Assembly: GCA_003993805.1 (NCBI GenBank)
Contig: RSEF01000001.1
Span: 189,593,405-189,657,404, forward strand
DNA: 64,000 bases
Reading direction: 5' to 3'
Source of the DNA: Himantopus leucocephalus
Taxonomy: Eukaryota > Chordata > Aves > Charadriiformes > Recurvirostridae
How positions within the stretch are numbered: position 1 is the first letter of the stretch; each line of letters begins with the position of its first letter. Below the pieces are notes generated by a model. The model did not search any database, was not told the origin of the DNA, and was given only the letters and a program-made list of their open reading frames with translations. The position numbers and the translations under genes are program-made. Shown in pieces: positions 1-11,000 of the stretch.

Positions 1-160
1 ATCTTCGTGGCCCTCCTCTGGACTCAGTCCAACAGGTCCATGTTTTTCCTGAACTGAGGACTCCAGAGCTGGACACAGCACTCCAGATGTGGTCTCATGA
101 GAGTGGAGCAGAGGGGCATAATCACCTCCCTTGACCTGCTGGCCATGCTTCTTTTGATGT
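1..160 (-). mobile_element. CR1 LINE fragment, ORF2 3' part, cut by window edge
   Basis: Read on the minus strand this matches the C-terminal reverse-transcriptase ORF of avian CR1. The plus strand shows the reverse complement of the usual CR1 text around 'gtccagagaggagggccac' and the 'tgctggccatgcttctttt' stretch. The element continues beyond base 1, so its 3' end is not visible. Similarity fades near 160, which is the 5'-truncated end typical of CR1. No usable reading frame survives. It is a non-autonomous relic and is unlikely to be expressed. Confidence 0.85.
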
Positions 161-1074
161 AGATATGTTAATAGCACAAAAAAGGTAAAAGTGCATGTCT
201 TCAGTATGTTTAAAAGAACAACTTTCAGACATAAAGTGTTCTAGTTAATAAATATGTCAGTCACTTTGAGACTGCAAATGGATCTTGCTCATATTTTGCT
301 ATTCTTCCTTTCTGCTTACTGAGCTCTGAGTTCTAAATCACTGTGAACAGTATGTTTAGTTTGAGTTGGGAATATATGCCTATACTCCACAGTGAGCATA
401 GCCCCTTTCTCTGATTATTTCTATGGCATACAGGATCTGGGATTCAATCTGTAGTCTTTTACGGTATAATACACTCATATGGAAGCATGGCCAAGTTAGT
501 GTCATTTTATTGTACTGTATTCTGACAGAAACATTCAGAAATTTTTACTTCAACCTGAGGAAACCACAACATTTAGGATGGGTTTTTGAGTGACTGGAAT
601 TGGTAATTCATGTCTTAAAGCTCTCCCTAAACTTTGAAGGCTGCAAATTTGTTTACTGAGAAATTAAAATTTAGCATCTGCTATAATCACTTGATTCCAG
701 GATCTAAGGTTATAAGAAAAAAAAAAACAAAACCAAATACATACACCCACATTCTCCCCACACCATTCCCTAAACAACCTGTGAAAAAAGGTAAAGTTAC
801 ATCATACGATGTTCTGATTGCTGTGAATACCAGTCATACAGTTTCATTTTTTTCTGTTTTTCTCTGCAGCACCCCTCAAAATATTATACTATATAACCAT
901 CCTCGCAGCCATAAGGGAACTTAATTGTCTGTTTCTTATATCTTTATCCCTAAAATGAAAAAAGAGAAAGAAAACCTGTTTCTGACAAAAGTAGGCTTGA
1001 TGCCTTGTATCATTTTTAGGTCTTTTCATATATTAATATTAATACATAAACATAAATATGGAACATAAAACACT
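161..1074. other. Unique AT-rich noncoding DNA between two CR1 copies
   Basis: No repeat, exon or RNA gene was recognised. There is an A-run near 717-727 and an A/T-rich stretch near 1030-1075. A 96-codon frame from 634 starts at TTG and has low-complexity composition, so it is not considered a gene. Confidence 0.6.
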
Positions 1075-1937
1075 AAAATCATAGAATCATACAATACCAG
1101 GTTGGAAGGGATCTCAAGGGTCATCTGGTCCAACCCTTCTTGGCAAAAGCATGGTCTAGACAAGATGGCCCAGCACCCTGTCCAGCTGAATCTTAAAAGT
1201 GCCCAATGTGGGGGAATCCACCACTTCTCTGGGGAGATTATTCCAATGGCTGATTGTTCTCATTGTGAAAAATGTTCCTCTTGTGTCCAATCTGAATCTT
1301 TCCCGGGAGTAACTTGCATTACCCCTCATCTTTTCCGTGTGACCCCTTATAAAAAAGGAGTCCCCGTCTTCTTTGTACCCACCCTTTAAATACTGGAACA
1401 TGGTGATAAAGTCTCCCCTAAGCCTTCTTTTTTCAGGGCTGAACAAACCCAATTGTCTCAGCCCTTCCTCATATGGCAGGCTTCCCAGTCCTTTGATCAT
1501 CTTTGTGGCTCTTCTCTGGACCATCTCCAGCCTGTCCACATCTCTTTTTTTATTGCAGGGACCAAAACTGAACACAATATTCCGGGTGTGGCCTGACAAG
1601 CTCTGAGTAGAGTGGGATAATGACTTCTTTATCTCTGCTGGTGATGCTTCTGTTAATGTGACCCAGCATCCTGTTGGCTTTCTTTGCCGCAGCAGCACAC
1701 TGTTTGGTCATATTGAGCTTGTTGTACAGCAGGACCCCAAGGTCCCTTTCCACAAAGCTGCTCCCCAGCCAGGTAGGTCCCAGTCTGTGCTGCACTCCTG
1801 GAGTATGTTTTCCCAGGTGCAAGACCTTACATTTGTCCTTGTTGAACTTCATAAGGTTCTTGTTAGCCCACTCTTCCAGCCTATCCAGGTCTTCCTGCAG
1901 GGTGTCTCTGTCTTTTTCATGAGGAAACACTAGATAG
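1075..1937 (-). mobile_element. 5'-truncated CR1 LINE, 3' half of ORF2 plus 3' UTR
   Basis: The left edge carries the CR1 3' terminus in reverse complement ('atcatagaatcatacaatac'), followed by the reverse of the CR1 3' UTR ('gttggaagggatctcaaggg'). So the element lies on the minus strand and its 3' end is intact. The right edge near 1937 is the 5' truncation point, inside the region after the RT active site. Length is about 0.86 kb against about 4.5 kb for full CR1. No clear target-site duplication was seen, which is usual for CR1. Confidence 0.92.
1156..1930 (-). pseudogene. CR1 ORF2 (reverse transcriptase) C-terminal remnant, frameshifted
   Basis: Two overlapping minus-strand frames, 1930-1550 and 1698-1156, together cover the C-terminal part of CR1 ORF2. 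The first holds the 'DLDRLEEWANKNLMKFNKDK' block, the 'VIIPLYSELVRPH' block and 'YCVQFWS'. The second holds 'VQRRATKMIKGLG', 'LGLFSPEKRRLRGD' and 'HWNNLPREVVDSP', ending near the natural C-terminus. The switch of frame falls within 1550-1698, so at least one indel separates them. The endonuclease and RT active site are missing, so no function is possible. Confidence 0.9.
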
Positions 1938-3596
1938 GCCTCCTTTTAAAGAAAAGATTCATGAAGATCACCCTAATTTTCCAGATGATTAGAATAAGAA
2001 GTGTTTTTTCCCTTTTTTATGCTGGACAAATAAATCAATATTTACTTTTCATTTTAATGTAACTTACTTCAGTAAAGTGATATCTGTACAGCAGAACCTA
2101 AGAGCACATCCCAGTTCCCAGGTCTCTGTGCCTGTGCTGGCCATGTCTTGAATCCACACTAGGGTGGTGCATGCATATGAATCACTCCTCTGTGCTGTGG
2201 TTTCAACATAAAGAAAAAGCCTGCCCAGAGATTAGGCTGGAACTGTAATGGACTGTGGCCATGTCGATATTAGTGATTAAAAGAGGATTAGAAACCACAC
2301 CATGTGTCTGAGGATTGTTTGCTATCCATGCTACTTAAACCTACCCCCTTTTGTTAGCAGAAGTGTCCTGGAGAGACATTCAAAACAATGAGCAAACCAA
2401 CAATTCAGCAGTGTGGATGAGTAAGGATCTAGGGCTCAGGTTCACCCCCTGGACTGTTTTTATTTAACAATGCAAGTGTACCCCTCTGCCTGTTCTGGAT
2501 GCTCAGTGAACCCAAGATGGGTCACAGCAGGCATCAGCATATATAGCCAAAGCTGAAGATGTGGCCATACAGAAAAAAAGAACAGCGGTCTGTTTCAAAG
2601 CTCTAAGTGTAAACAGCAGAAATATAATTGGTTTGGACTCCAGCTTGTGCAGAGACAACACACAGTTTCTGTATTTTGTATTGCATCCACATCTGAAAGT
2701 CCTGGCTTACAGTTAGCCTGAATGAGGAGCCACTGGCCTGCACCTCTGAACGCTGTGGATAGGGGCAGTGTGGTGGGCATGTGGGGAGAAAAGGACAGGT
2801 GAGATGAGAGCTTGGACTCTTAAGGTATTCTTATTCTCACTTATCTTTAGGCACACTTGGGACCTGAGCTGTCAAGAAACTGGAATCATAGTCTCTGAAG
2901 AAATCAGGCTGAAGTTGAATCCTCTCTGCATCTGCTTAAAATACAGTTAAATTTGAATAGCTCCACAAAATTCAACTGAAAATGTTCTCCTCCTGCGGGT
3001 AGCTACGTGGCTTGCTGACTTCATTTTTTGAATAGTTTCAGCGAGCCTGAATATAAAGTTTACAACTCTGATCTATCAAATCTTTCTGTCTGACCTGGTT
3101 CTGTGTACTCGGGGGTGTGATAGGTGGATGATTTGGGAAATTGCAGCTTTGCTGAGCTTGCAGGCAGATCCCTGTCAGAATTTTTCCAACATACCTCAGA
3201 GTTTTCCCTAGCTCTTGTCCCACTTGCCTCTGTGGTTTTTACGGTGCTTAGAAAATAAAAATGGTAAGGCAAGCTCTCTGGAAAAGGGAGCCAAAGCATC
3301 CATTACTGGGCAAGTAATGATGTACGATGTAAAGATGGCACCAGTGTACTCCTTGCCACTGCTCCTTTGCCCTGAGCAAAATGAGAGCATCTTGTGAATG
3401 TAGGGAAAAGCTGCTTCAAATTATGTGTTAAATTATGCTCTAAATTACACACATTTATTAGATGTTGCTGGAGGCCCGTTCTCCCTCTTCTTCTGAGACA
3501 TAATCTGAGCACAGGTCAGTCAGACCTAAAATTTGTTCCTGTAAACTGAGCTCACCTCAGTTTAATTCCCTGAGTATTGAGTCAGCTAAATAGTTT

Positions 3597-3696
3597 GGGT
3601 TTTTTTACAATGTCAATGCTTTTCTGGGTTTTTTATTTTGTTTTGTTTTGGGGTTTTGTGGTGGATTTTTTATTTGTTTGTTTCTTTGGGTTCTTT
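3597..3696. repeat. T/G-rich low-complexity tract
   Basis: About 100 bases composed mainly of T runs broken by single G or GGG, with several 'ttttgttttg'-like units. It is simple low-complexity sequence with no sign of a gene or transposon. Confidence 0.75.
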
Positions 3697-4789
3697 TAAT
3701 AAAGAGAGCTAGTAGCATTTACTTATTTTGCATTTGGAGAGCATGGGAATTTTCATTGCTTGATCCATTCAATTTTATTTTTAGCAACAAAGCAGCACTA
3801 TGAAATCTGAACTCAGTATAAATCAACATAGTTAGTTTTATGAGACACTTAAAGGAAGTAGTTACATTGCTTGTAATCTCTACATCTATGTGTCAGCTGT
3901 GATTTTCAATGCTTCCGTGTAAAACATTTCTTGGCTTAAATATAGTCATTACTTCATGTAATAAAGTATTTTGAATTTACAGATGAGGTAAAGTCTGAAT
4001 TTTTAGAACATAGGTTATACAATGATAATAACTTACTTAAGATTCTCTCCCTTAGCAATCAGTGGGATTTCTCCAGGCTAGGATGTCTGTTATCAACTTG
4101 AATCATCACAGCAGTGCATTGTTGCAGCCGTTCAGTGAGTAGCTCTGGACTCTGTAGTGAAGCTGATGCTATCTTTCGGCTTGATACCTGCAAAACAAGG
4201 ATTATTTGTTTGTAAGCAGTTAGAACATTAAAAGGCACAGAAACATCTTATGTGTCAGTATCATAATGGTGAAGTTTTTTCTTACACTACAATTCTGAAA
4301 GCCAACATACTATTCTTAGCTATCCACAAGTATTACTATATATGATGTGAACAATTTTTTATTTTTGCTGAGCTTTCAAATTAAAATGTTTTCTCTGAAA
4401 GATAAATATAATCTCCTTTGTAATTTAAAGTCCTGGATGATATCATTAGGCCCAATAACAGCTGTGATTTCTTCAGGGAGAGTTTAATCAGTTTGTTGTG
4501 ACATGGTACCAGGAACTCAATTGTGATTGATCACTACTGCTCAAGAACTGGCCAGAAGGGAGTCTGAGCAAATCATTTCAACAGCGCCTCAGAGCTGCAA
4601 AACCTCAGACAATGAGAGGCCTCTTGAAGCTGGCAGAAATATTAGCAGGCTGCAGGAATGGAAGGGTTTCCAGTGACTCTGTAAATACTGCCTTCAGCAT
4701 GGCCAGGGGAACTTCTGTTATCCCATTACTCAGTGCATTGGTTCTCAGGATTGGTTGAAGGGTAAAATAGATCACTCTCTGAGGCCGCC

Positions 4790-4805
4790 TTACTACTAGT
4801 AGTAA
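4790..4805. repeat. 16-bp perfect palindrome
   Basis: The sequence ttactactagtagtaa is exactly its own reverse complement. It sits in otherwise unrepeated sequence. It could be a dimeric protein-binding site or chance; no flanking symmetry was seen. Confidence 0.8.
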
Positions 4806-7160
4806 AGTGTCAGTGAATTATCAGGAAATTTAAAAAAGTTTCTTTTTATGAAAAATAAATATGTTGTGGTTCTGCTGATCTGTACCAGATTTTCTTTTTC
4901 ATTTTTATACACTCGGATAACCAAAGAGGTCCTTATGCTCATCTACATGTAACTAGCGCATCCTGGCCATAAAATTTCATCTATGATGCTTATATTAAAT
5001 CAATATGTCATGGCTGATCTAGAGAACACCCTTTAAAACAACATTGAATCCAAGGCATCAAGTCAGCAAGCAAATCAATCGTCCACCAAATCCCAATGTA
5101 AATTATTTTAGTCACTATTTGCCTTTTTATTGGTTACATAGTGGCTCCTACTTTCAGTCACTAGATCTTATTATACTTCTTGCCTTCTGCATCATGCCTT
5201 TAGAAATCTTCTTTGATGTAACTACTCATAACAACCAAGACCCTTGAAGGGTTTTCCTCTGCTTGCTAGCACATACTAATATCTGTGCCATCATACCGTA
5301 ACCAGTATTGTTACTGGTGCTGTAAAATGGTTTGCTGCAGGCTCCTTCTTTTGACATGACCCAGAATCATTATACTGTAAAACATCCTAATATGGAGAGA
5401 ATTGTAATGTCAACATCTGCCTCACACCCTCCAGAACCTCTTTGTGCCCCAACGGGTTGTCAGCACATACTACAGTCATGTCACCTTTTTGCTGGCAGTG
5501 ATCAAATCTGCCTTTTTCAGATAGTTTAACTGAATTGAACTCCTTTAATAACTGATTGAAAACATTTCCATGATCTGAAATATTTTTCCTAAGCCCTAAT
5601 TTTCTCTTTCCACTTTTTTTTTTTTTTTAATATGGACACTAGAATCACATACAATATTCTGTTAGTAGCTTTTCTAGGGCTGTAGAACAGTTTTCTACTT
5701 CTATTCAGTATTCCTTTGCTTATGAATCCAAAGACAACAGCTGCTTATCCAGATGTCATATTAAAGTAAGAGCTCATCACCATGGGCTATTCAGTTTCCC
5801 CAATTACCCATTTCCCAAGTCATTTATTTCCAAAATATTGTCCTTTATTCTGTATATTCTTTGTCTGGAAATGGTAAAATGGGAAGACAGGAACAAACAA
5901 AGGGTGAGAAAAAGTCACTGAAAAGAATAAATATTGAAAAAAAATTAAAGGCCAATTAAAAAAAAAAAAAGAGTGTGAGGGGGAAAAAAAGTGCTTTCAT
6001 ATGTAAGAGACAAAACTACTAAACTACTTAGGTGGTCACCTTTCCAAAAGGCAGAGGCAAGAAGCTGTATGCTTGCACTTCTTCCCAAAAGGATTTAGTG
6101 TTAGTGTTTAGAAAGCTAAAAAAACAGTAAAAGTAGGATACCTACAATCTTCTATTCCATTTTCTGTGGAACAAATATTTAGCCCCCTCTACCAATTTAA
6201 TCTTCTCCTTGGTTCTTAATTTTACGTAATACAATTTAAAATATTTAAAATAGATTTTTTTTTGTATGTATTATAAAAACTTTTAATATCTTGGCAAGCA
6301 TCCTGACTGGTTTGAAACGAAATCCTCTCAATATATTCCAGCCAGGTCTAACAGGAAACGAGCAGCTTTCTAGCTCCCCACTGGAAGTACTTATACAAGC
6401 AGATAACAGAGGACAAGAGGAAGCTGTAAGTTAGGAGAACTGCTGGCAGCAGATGCAGAACTGAAAACAGGATCAGGATGAAAAGAAAATTGGGTAACTC
6501 ATCAGCACTTTTGTTGATGTACATTTAGCTCTGAGATGACCATTCATAATCATATAAAGAAAAACAACAGGCATCAATGAGAGCATGCCAGGGACATGCT
6601 CAAAAAGGTATTGCTAGAGTAACAATATGGCACACTGAATTGTGAAGCTATGGTAAAAACTGCTTCAGACAATCCTACAGAGATACGGAGACAAAGAGGG
6701 AGAAATAGGAAAGAAAAAGACACTAGCCACGATTTTCTGAATACTTAAATTGAGATTAAGGGAAAAATACAGAGAAAAATTTGATTGGGCTTGGAGAAGG
6801 GCTGAAAAAATATCAATATCACAGACATCTATTTTTCATTAGATGAATCCAATTCTTTTATTTCTCCTGTTAAAATTGGATGCTACTTTATTCACAGATT
6901 ACTCTAGTAGATTTCTGCCCATTTATTTCCATGATATTCAAAATTACATTTCTTGGAAGCTATTGATTAGATGACTTTTTATGTTTCCTGACTGAATGAA
7001 GTAATACTTTTGGTGTGGGTTTGCTTAACAAAGAAATATATAATTTTCTGTTTTATATTTTGTCAGGAAAATCTCACTTCTGAGAAAGCTTATTTATAAG
7101 CACCCTCCTGCTCCTAAAAAGTGAGGTCAACATTTGGTATAACCTTTTCCAGGTTGTGAA

Positions 7161-7346
7161 GTGGCGATTGTGAAGACAGAGAAAAAGAATAGAGATGGGC
7201 ACATAGGTGAGTTTATGAGACAATGCGCATGTGTTTGGCAGCTAACAAAAATGCTGGCAACAGGAGTCTGTCACAGTCTATGCCAGAATTCAAATGAGTA
7301 CCTAGGAAAATGTTTTCCATTATGGACAATATGCAAAGTCCACTGA
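7161..7346 (+). repeat. Local repeat, copy 1 of a block also found near 7.88 kb
   Basis: The core around 7230-7263 ('tgtgtttggcagctaac' and following 'aaaaatgctggcaacag') reappears near 7901-7934 with four visible base differences. The surrounding DNA is purine-rich on this strand in both places. In one frame each core translates to CVWQLTK(M/I)LA, preceded by F(M/L)R. The 61-codon frame here starts at ATG but matches no known family. It may be a segment of an old unnamed interspersed repeat or a local duplication; a gene is not supported. Confidence 0.5.
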
Positions 7347-7811
7347 AGCTGATTTAGTGGTTTTCTTGTGACTTCACAGAGCTATGGAAGCACTTTATAT
7401 GCTCAGTTTATCAAAAAATAAAGATAATCAATTTCCTGTGCAGCTAAATATGATATGATACACATGGTTTCAACACACTTTGGATCTCCTTCAGATGAGA
7501 GGAGATAATTAAACTATCTTCATTGCTGTCATCACTATTAAGTCACTTGAACTGAGACTGGCAGCTTTTCAATAATTTGATTCTTAAAATATGCATTTCC
7601 TATAGAAAACACAATAGATGAGCAAGTGGCTGGCATGGAAGAAACATACGGTAGAATATGTCATAAATAAAGTCTTATAAGGAACCAGAGAAAATGGATT
7701 AGAAAAAGGAAGTAATTTTCTTTACTCCTACTGGAAGTGAGTTGAACCACGTGGACCAAAAGGCCAAAAAGTCCCAAGGAACAGATTAAAAAAAGTTCTA
7801 TTGCTAATAGA

Positions 7812-8081
7812 ATGGGTAGATTAGAAAGTGATGACCTTCAGATAGATAGAAAGAGTGAGAGAGAGAAGGGAAAAGTTATCACGTTTCTGAGGGAATTTAT
7901 ATGTGTTTGGCAACTAACAAAAATATTGGCAATAGTAAGTAGAACTCTGAAGCTGAGGCTGGCAAAGAGGAAGCAAAAAAGATTAGCTCTTGGCAGAGAA
8001 GAGAAAAAGAAACCGAGCCTGTCATCTGAGAATGGACTGGCAGAGAAAGACAAATGCATTATGTCAATGATCAAGGCTTGA
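7812..8081 (+). repeat. Local repeat, copy 2, in an 89-codon open frame
   Basis: This holds the second copy of the block seen near 7230, with 'tgtgtttggcaactaac' at about 7901. The 89-codon ATG frame is rich in Lys, Glu and Arg because the DNA is purine-rich, and it has no recognisable domain. Protein-level similarity between the two copies is limited to roughly 18 residues and follows from the nucleotide similarity. Confidence 0.45.
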
Positions 8082-11000
8082 TGCCTGAAGGAACAAGTAC
8101 TGGTTTAAAAAGATGAAAGGCTTGGATAGATGTACCTGATTAGAAGGATGTGAGGCCTACAGTAAGGTATGGAGATTAGAGCAGAATAAGAATGTTTATC
8201 AATTTAAAGTAGCTAGCTAGGAAGTTGTTTGATGTGGAGCAGAAAGTGACTATAACTCTTTAGAAAGGAAAAAGTTAACTAAATGGGGAGAAGGGCACAC
8301 GTCTGGTGAGAGGTAACCAGTGAAACCATGAGAGAAAACTAACGACTGGCAAACAGGAGAAGAGAGACCTGAAAACAAGAAATTGGAAAAATAAAAGCTA
8401 GGGAAAAGCCTGAAAAGCTGAAAACCACTCAAATTTTTTTACCTGGTGCTAGGCCACAAAATAGTTGGAATGCTCAAAAATAGAAAGAAACCACAGGTAA
8501 AGAAGCTGTAAGATACAGGCTCTTAAACAGTTTGATTGAAAGAGACATGCCAGCCTATAGGAGAGAGGGAATCCTCAGGATATGCTTATTGCTGAAAAAG
8601 GAGAAAACTAGGAAATATTACAGTGAAATACTCAACATACCTTCACCAATCTGTTTTATAATCTACTATAAAAATGCAAATGCCAGTCATGTGGTTTCAA
8701 GAAGAAATCATGTCTCATATGCTTATGAGCTCATCCAACTCTGTTATGCAATAACTAGTCTCTGTAAGAAAGTAACCCTTTACTACCCAATGGTTAACTT
8801 TCTGAAGTCATCTATGTGTTATTGTTATTTTAATATACGAGCCAGAGAGCGTTATTTATATCTCCCATGAGTACTGGAAAAAAATGGCCTTACGTAGGCA
8901 TATTGTGACATAGAATATGTCCAAAATTAGCTGGTCTGAGGGCATGAATGTACTAGCATGATTTATCATTCTCACAGTGAGACTTAGCTTTTGTGTATGT
9001 TGTTCTTGCACCAAGCATTACAGCATTTTACAACTGCATAATGAAATGTACCTTTGCAGTCACGATGAAGTGATTTCTAAGGAGCTTAGCTCTTAAGTGC
9101 TGCCTTTTCAGATTTGAGAAGATACTTGGAATTTTGAAGTGACTTAAACAAACATTTCTTAAAGAAATCAGTTTAACGGCAATTGCTGTCTCTCTTGTGC
9201 TTTATAATCAGAGACTTTCATCCATGTCAGGAGGGGTGCAGTATACTCAACATACACACCTAACCAACTATCAGGATCCACCGGACACCCATGTTCCCCT
9301 AGAGCAGATGTTCAAAGCTGCACATTTAAAATAGTAACAGAGACTTTTATCTGGACAAATGAACTGAGGCTCCTTTCAGTTGCTAGTGATGTCTGGAGAG
9401 CTGAAGTTCTGACCAAATCTGAGTGACTTTGTTGGAAGAGACCAAGTAACTCAGCAGTCTTTATTAACACTAATCACTAGATCTCCACTGTCTATAGTAG
9501 AAGCTTAAAGGCTATAGGAGTTCCTCGAGGAAATCTAAAGTGGTATCAGATGTCTCTTTTTAGGTGAGATTTCTGGCAGCAATTATGATAGGAATCATAG
9601 GAATGTTGGCTAGATGGGACCTTTGAATTTTGCATTATGTGTTGTCTTTTAGCCTCCTAGACCACTGTGGTAGCAGTAGTCATGGTGCAAAACACTTTAT
9701 GCTTGTGCTTTATAGAACAAATAGCTTTAGGCATCTGGTTCTGATAAAAGAGGTAAGACATGTAGTTCTTCAAATTAGTCTTTAAGTAGGAAAGAGGAAT
9801 CAAGTTAAGTTTGAATTCCTTCTTACTGCCTTAGGTAGCAAGATGATACAGAGGGAAAACTGTTCCCACTTAAGCCCCTGTACTCTTTTAAAGTGTTTAA
9901 GGATATAGACAGGGTCAGCTTAATTGCAATATACTATACACATATAATTTAATTCTCATGTAATTATTCCAGACTTACTTTATAATCAGAGCAGAAAAAC
10001 AGAGATTTTAGGCTGCTGCTGACATATTCATTGCTTACACTACTTTTGGAGTCTATATATGTTACTCAGGCACATATGAGCATGGTAGTACCTCTGTATA
10101 TAACTTTGTGAAAAATGCCACTGAATGCAACTAATATCTGGATAATGGTTAACGAACAGGATCAGGTATTAACTGTTCAGGTCTCCTTGTTTTTTTCTTT
10201 CCCTCCTTTGTTTCCTCTGTAGTCGTTTGCAATGACTTAATTATCCATTTCTTCTCCTCAGTTAGTTGCACCGTGTTGGTGGATACATCCAAACAATAAG
10301 GCATATTTCTATATATTTTCTTCTACAGCTTCTTGTCATTCCTCTAACCATCTCTAACTCACGCATTTCTACTGCAGGAGCAAAGATTACAAAATAAATA
10401 CATAATTTTCAGCATAAAGAGACCTTCAGGAAAGACCCATGCTTATAATTTTCTTAACAAAAATTGTTTGTGTTAATATAAACCTTAAAGTGCAATTTTC
10501 CCTCACTTATCAAGCACGCATTGTCTTTGCTGGAGGTAATTTCTGTTGCCTGCTACTTCTTATCAGTATCTTGATTTACTGAGCAGTGGGAACCTGCTAC
10601 TACAGAAAAGGAAAAGGAGTTTTCATACTGTAGCGTTTTTTTGCTGTAAGTTTCCTACTTTTGAAGAAATACTGTACTGTTATCCTTGCCGAGAAGTGTA
10701 TTAGCAATTAAAAGCCAAACATATGCTAGTGTTCATATAACGCACACAGTTTACACTGCTTGAGGGTTTTTGCACTTTATAGACTCACTGTGTCTTCAGG
10801 CATTGTTCCTGATTCAGCAAAATAATTATTCAAACTTAGAGTATAGCATATAATTAAGTGTATTGACTTTACAAAAACTAATGCCTAGTAAGGGAAATGC
10901 GTACTGGTCAGGACTCTTGATTCAACAGGCTAGTCATATGTGTTGCTGTACATTTGTATGACCTTAAACTATATAAACTAAAAGTGCTTGTAAATCAAAT

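Larger units (their letters stand above)
1938..7140. other. Unique noncoding DNA, no gene recognised
   Basis: This is AT-rich single-copy-looking sequence. All open frames are under about 80 codons and overlap on both strands with no recognisable domain. 4430-4800 is less AT-rich and lacks visible decay or repeats, so it could be a conserved noncoding element, but that cannot be judged without an alignment. Short A- or T-tracts occur near 5618-5630 and 5935-5995. Confidence 0.6.

Noticed and set aside
8532..8870. 112-codon plus-strand frame
   Set aside because: It begins at TTG, has unremarkable composition and no domain, so it is near what chance allows.
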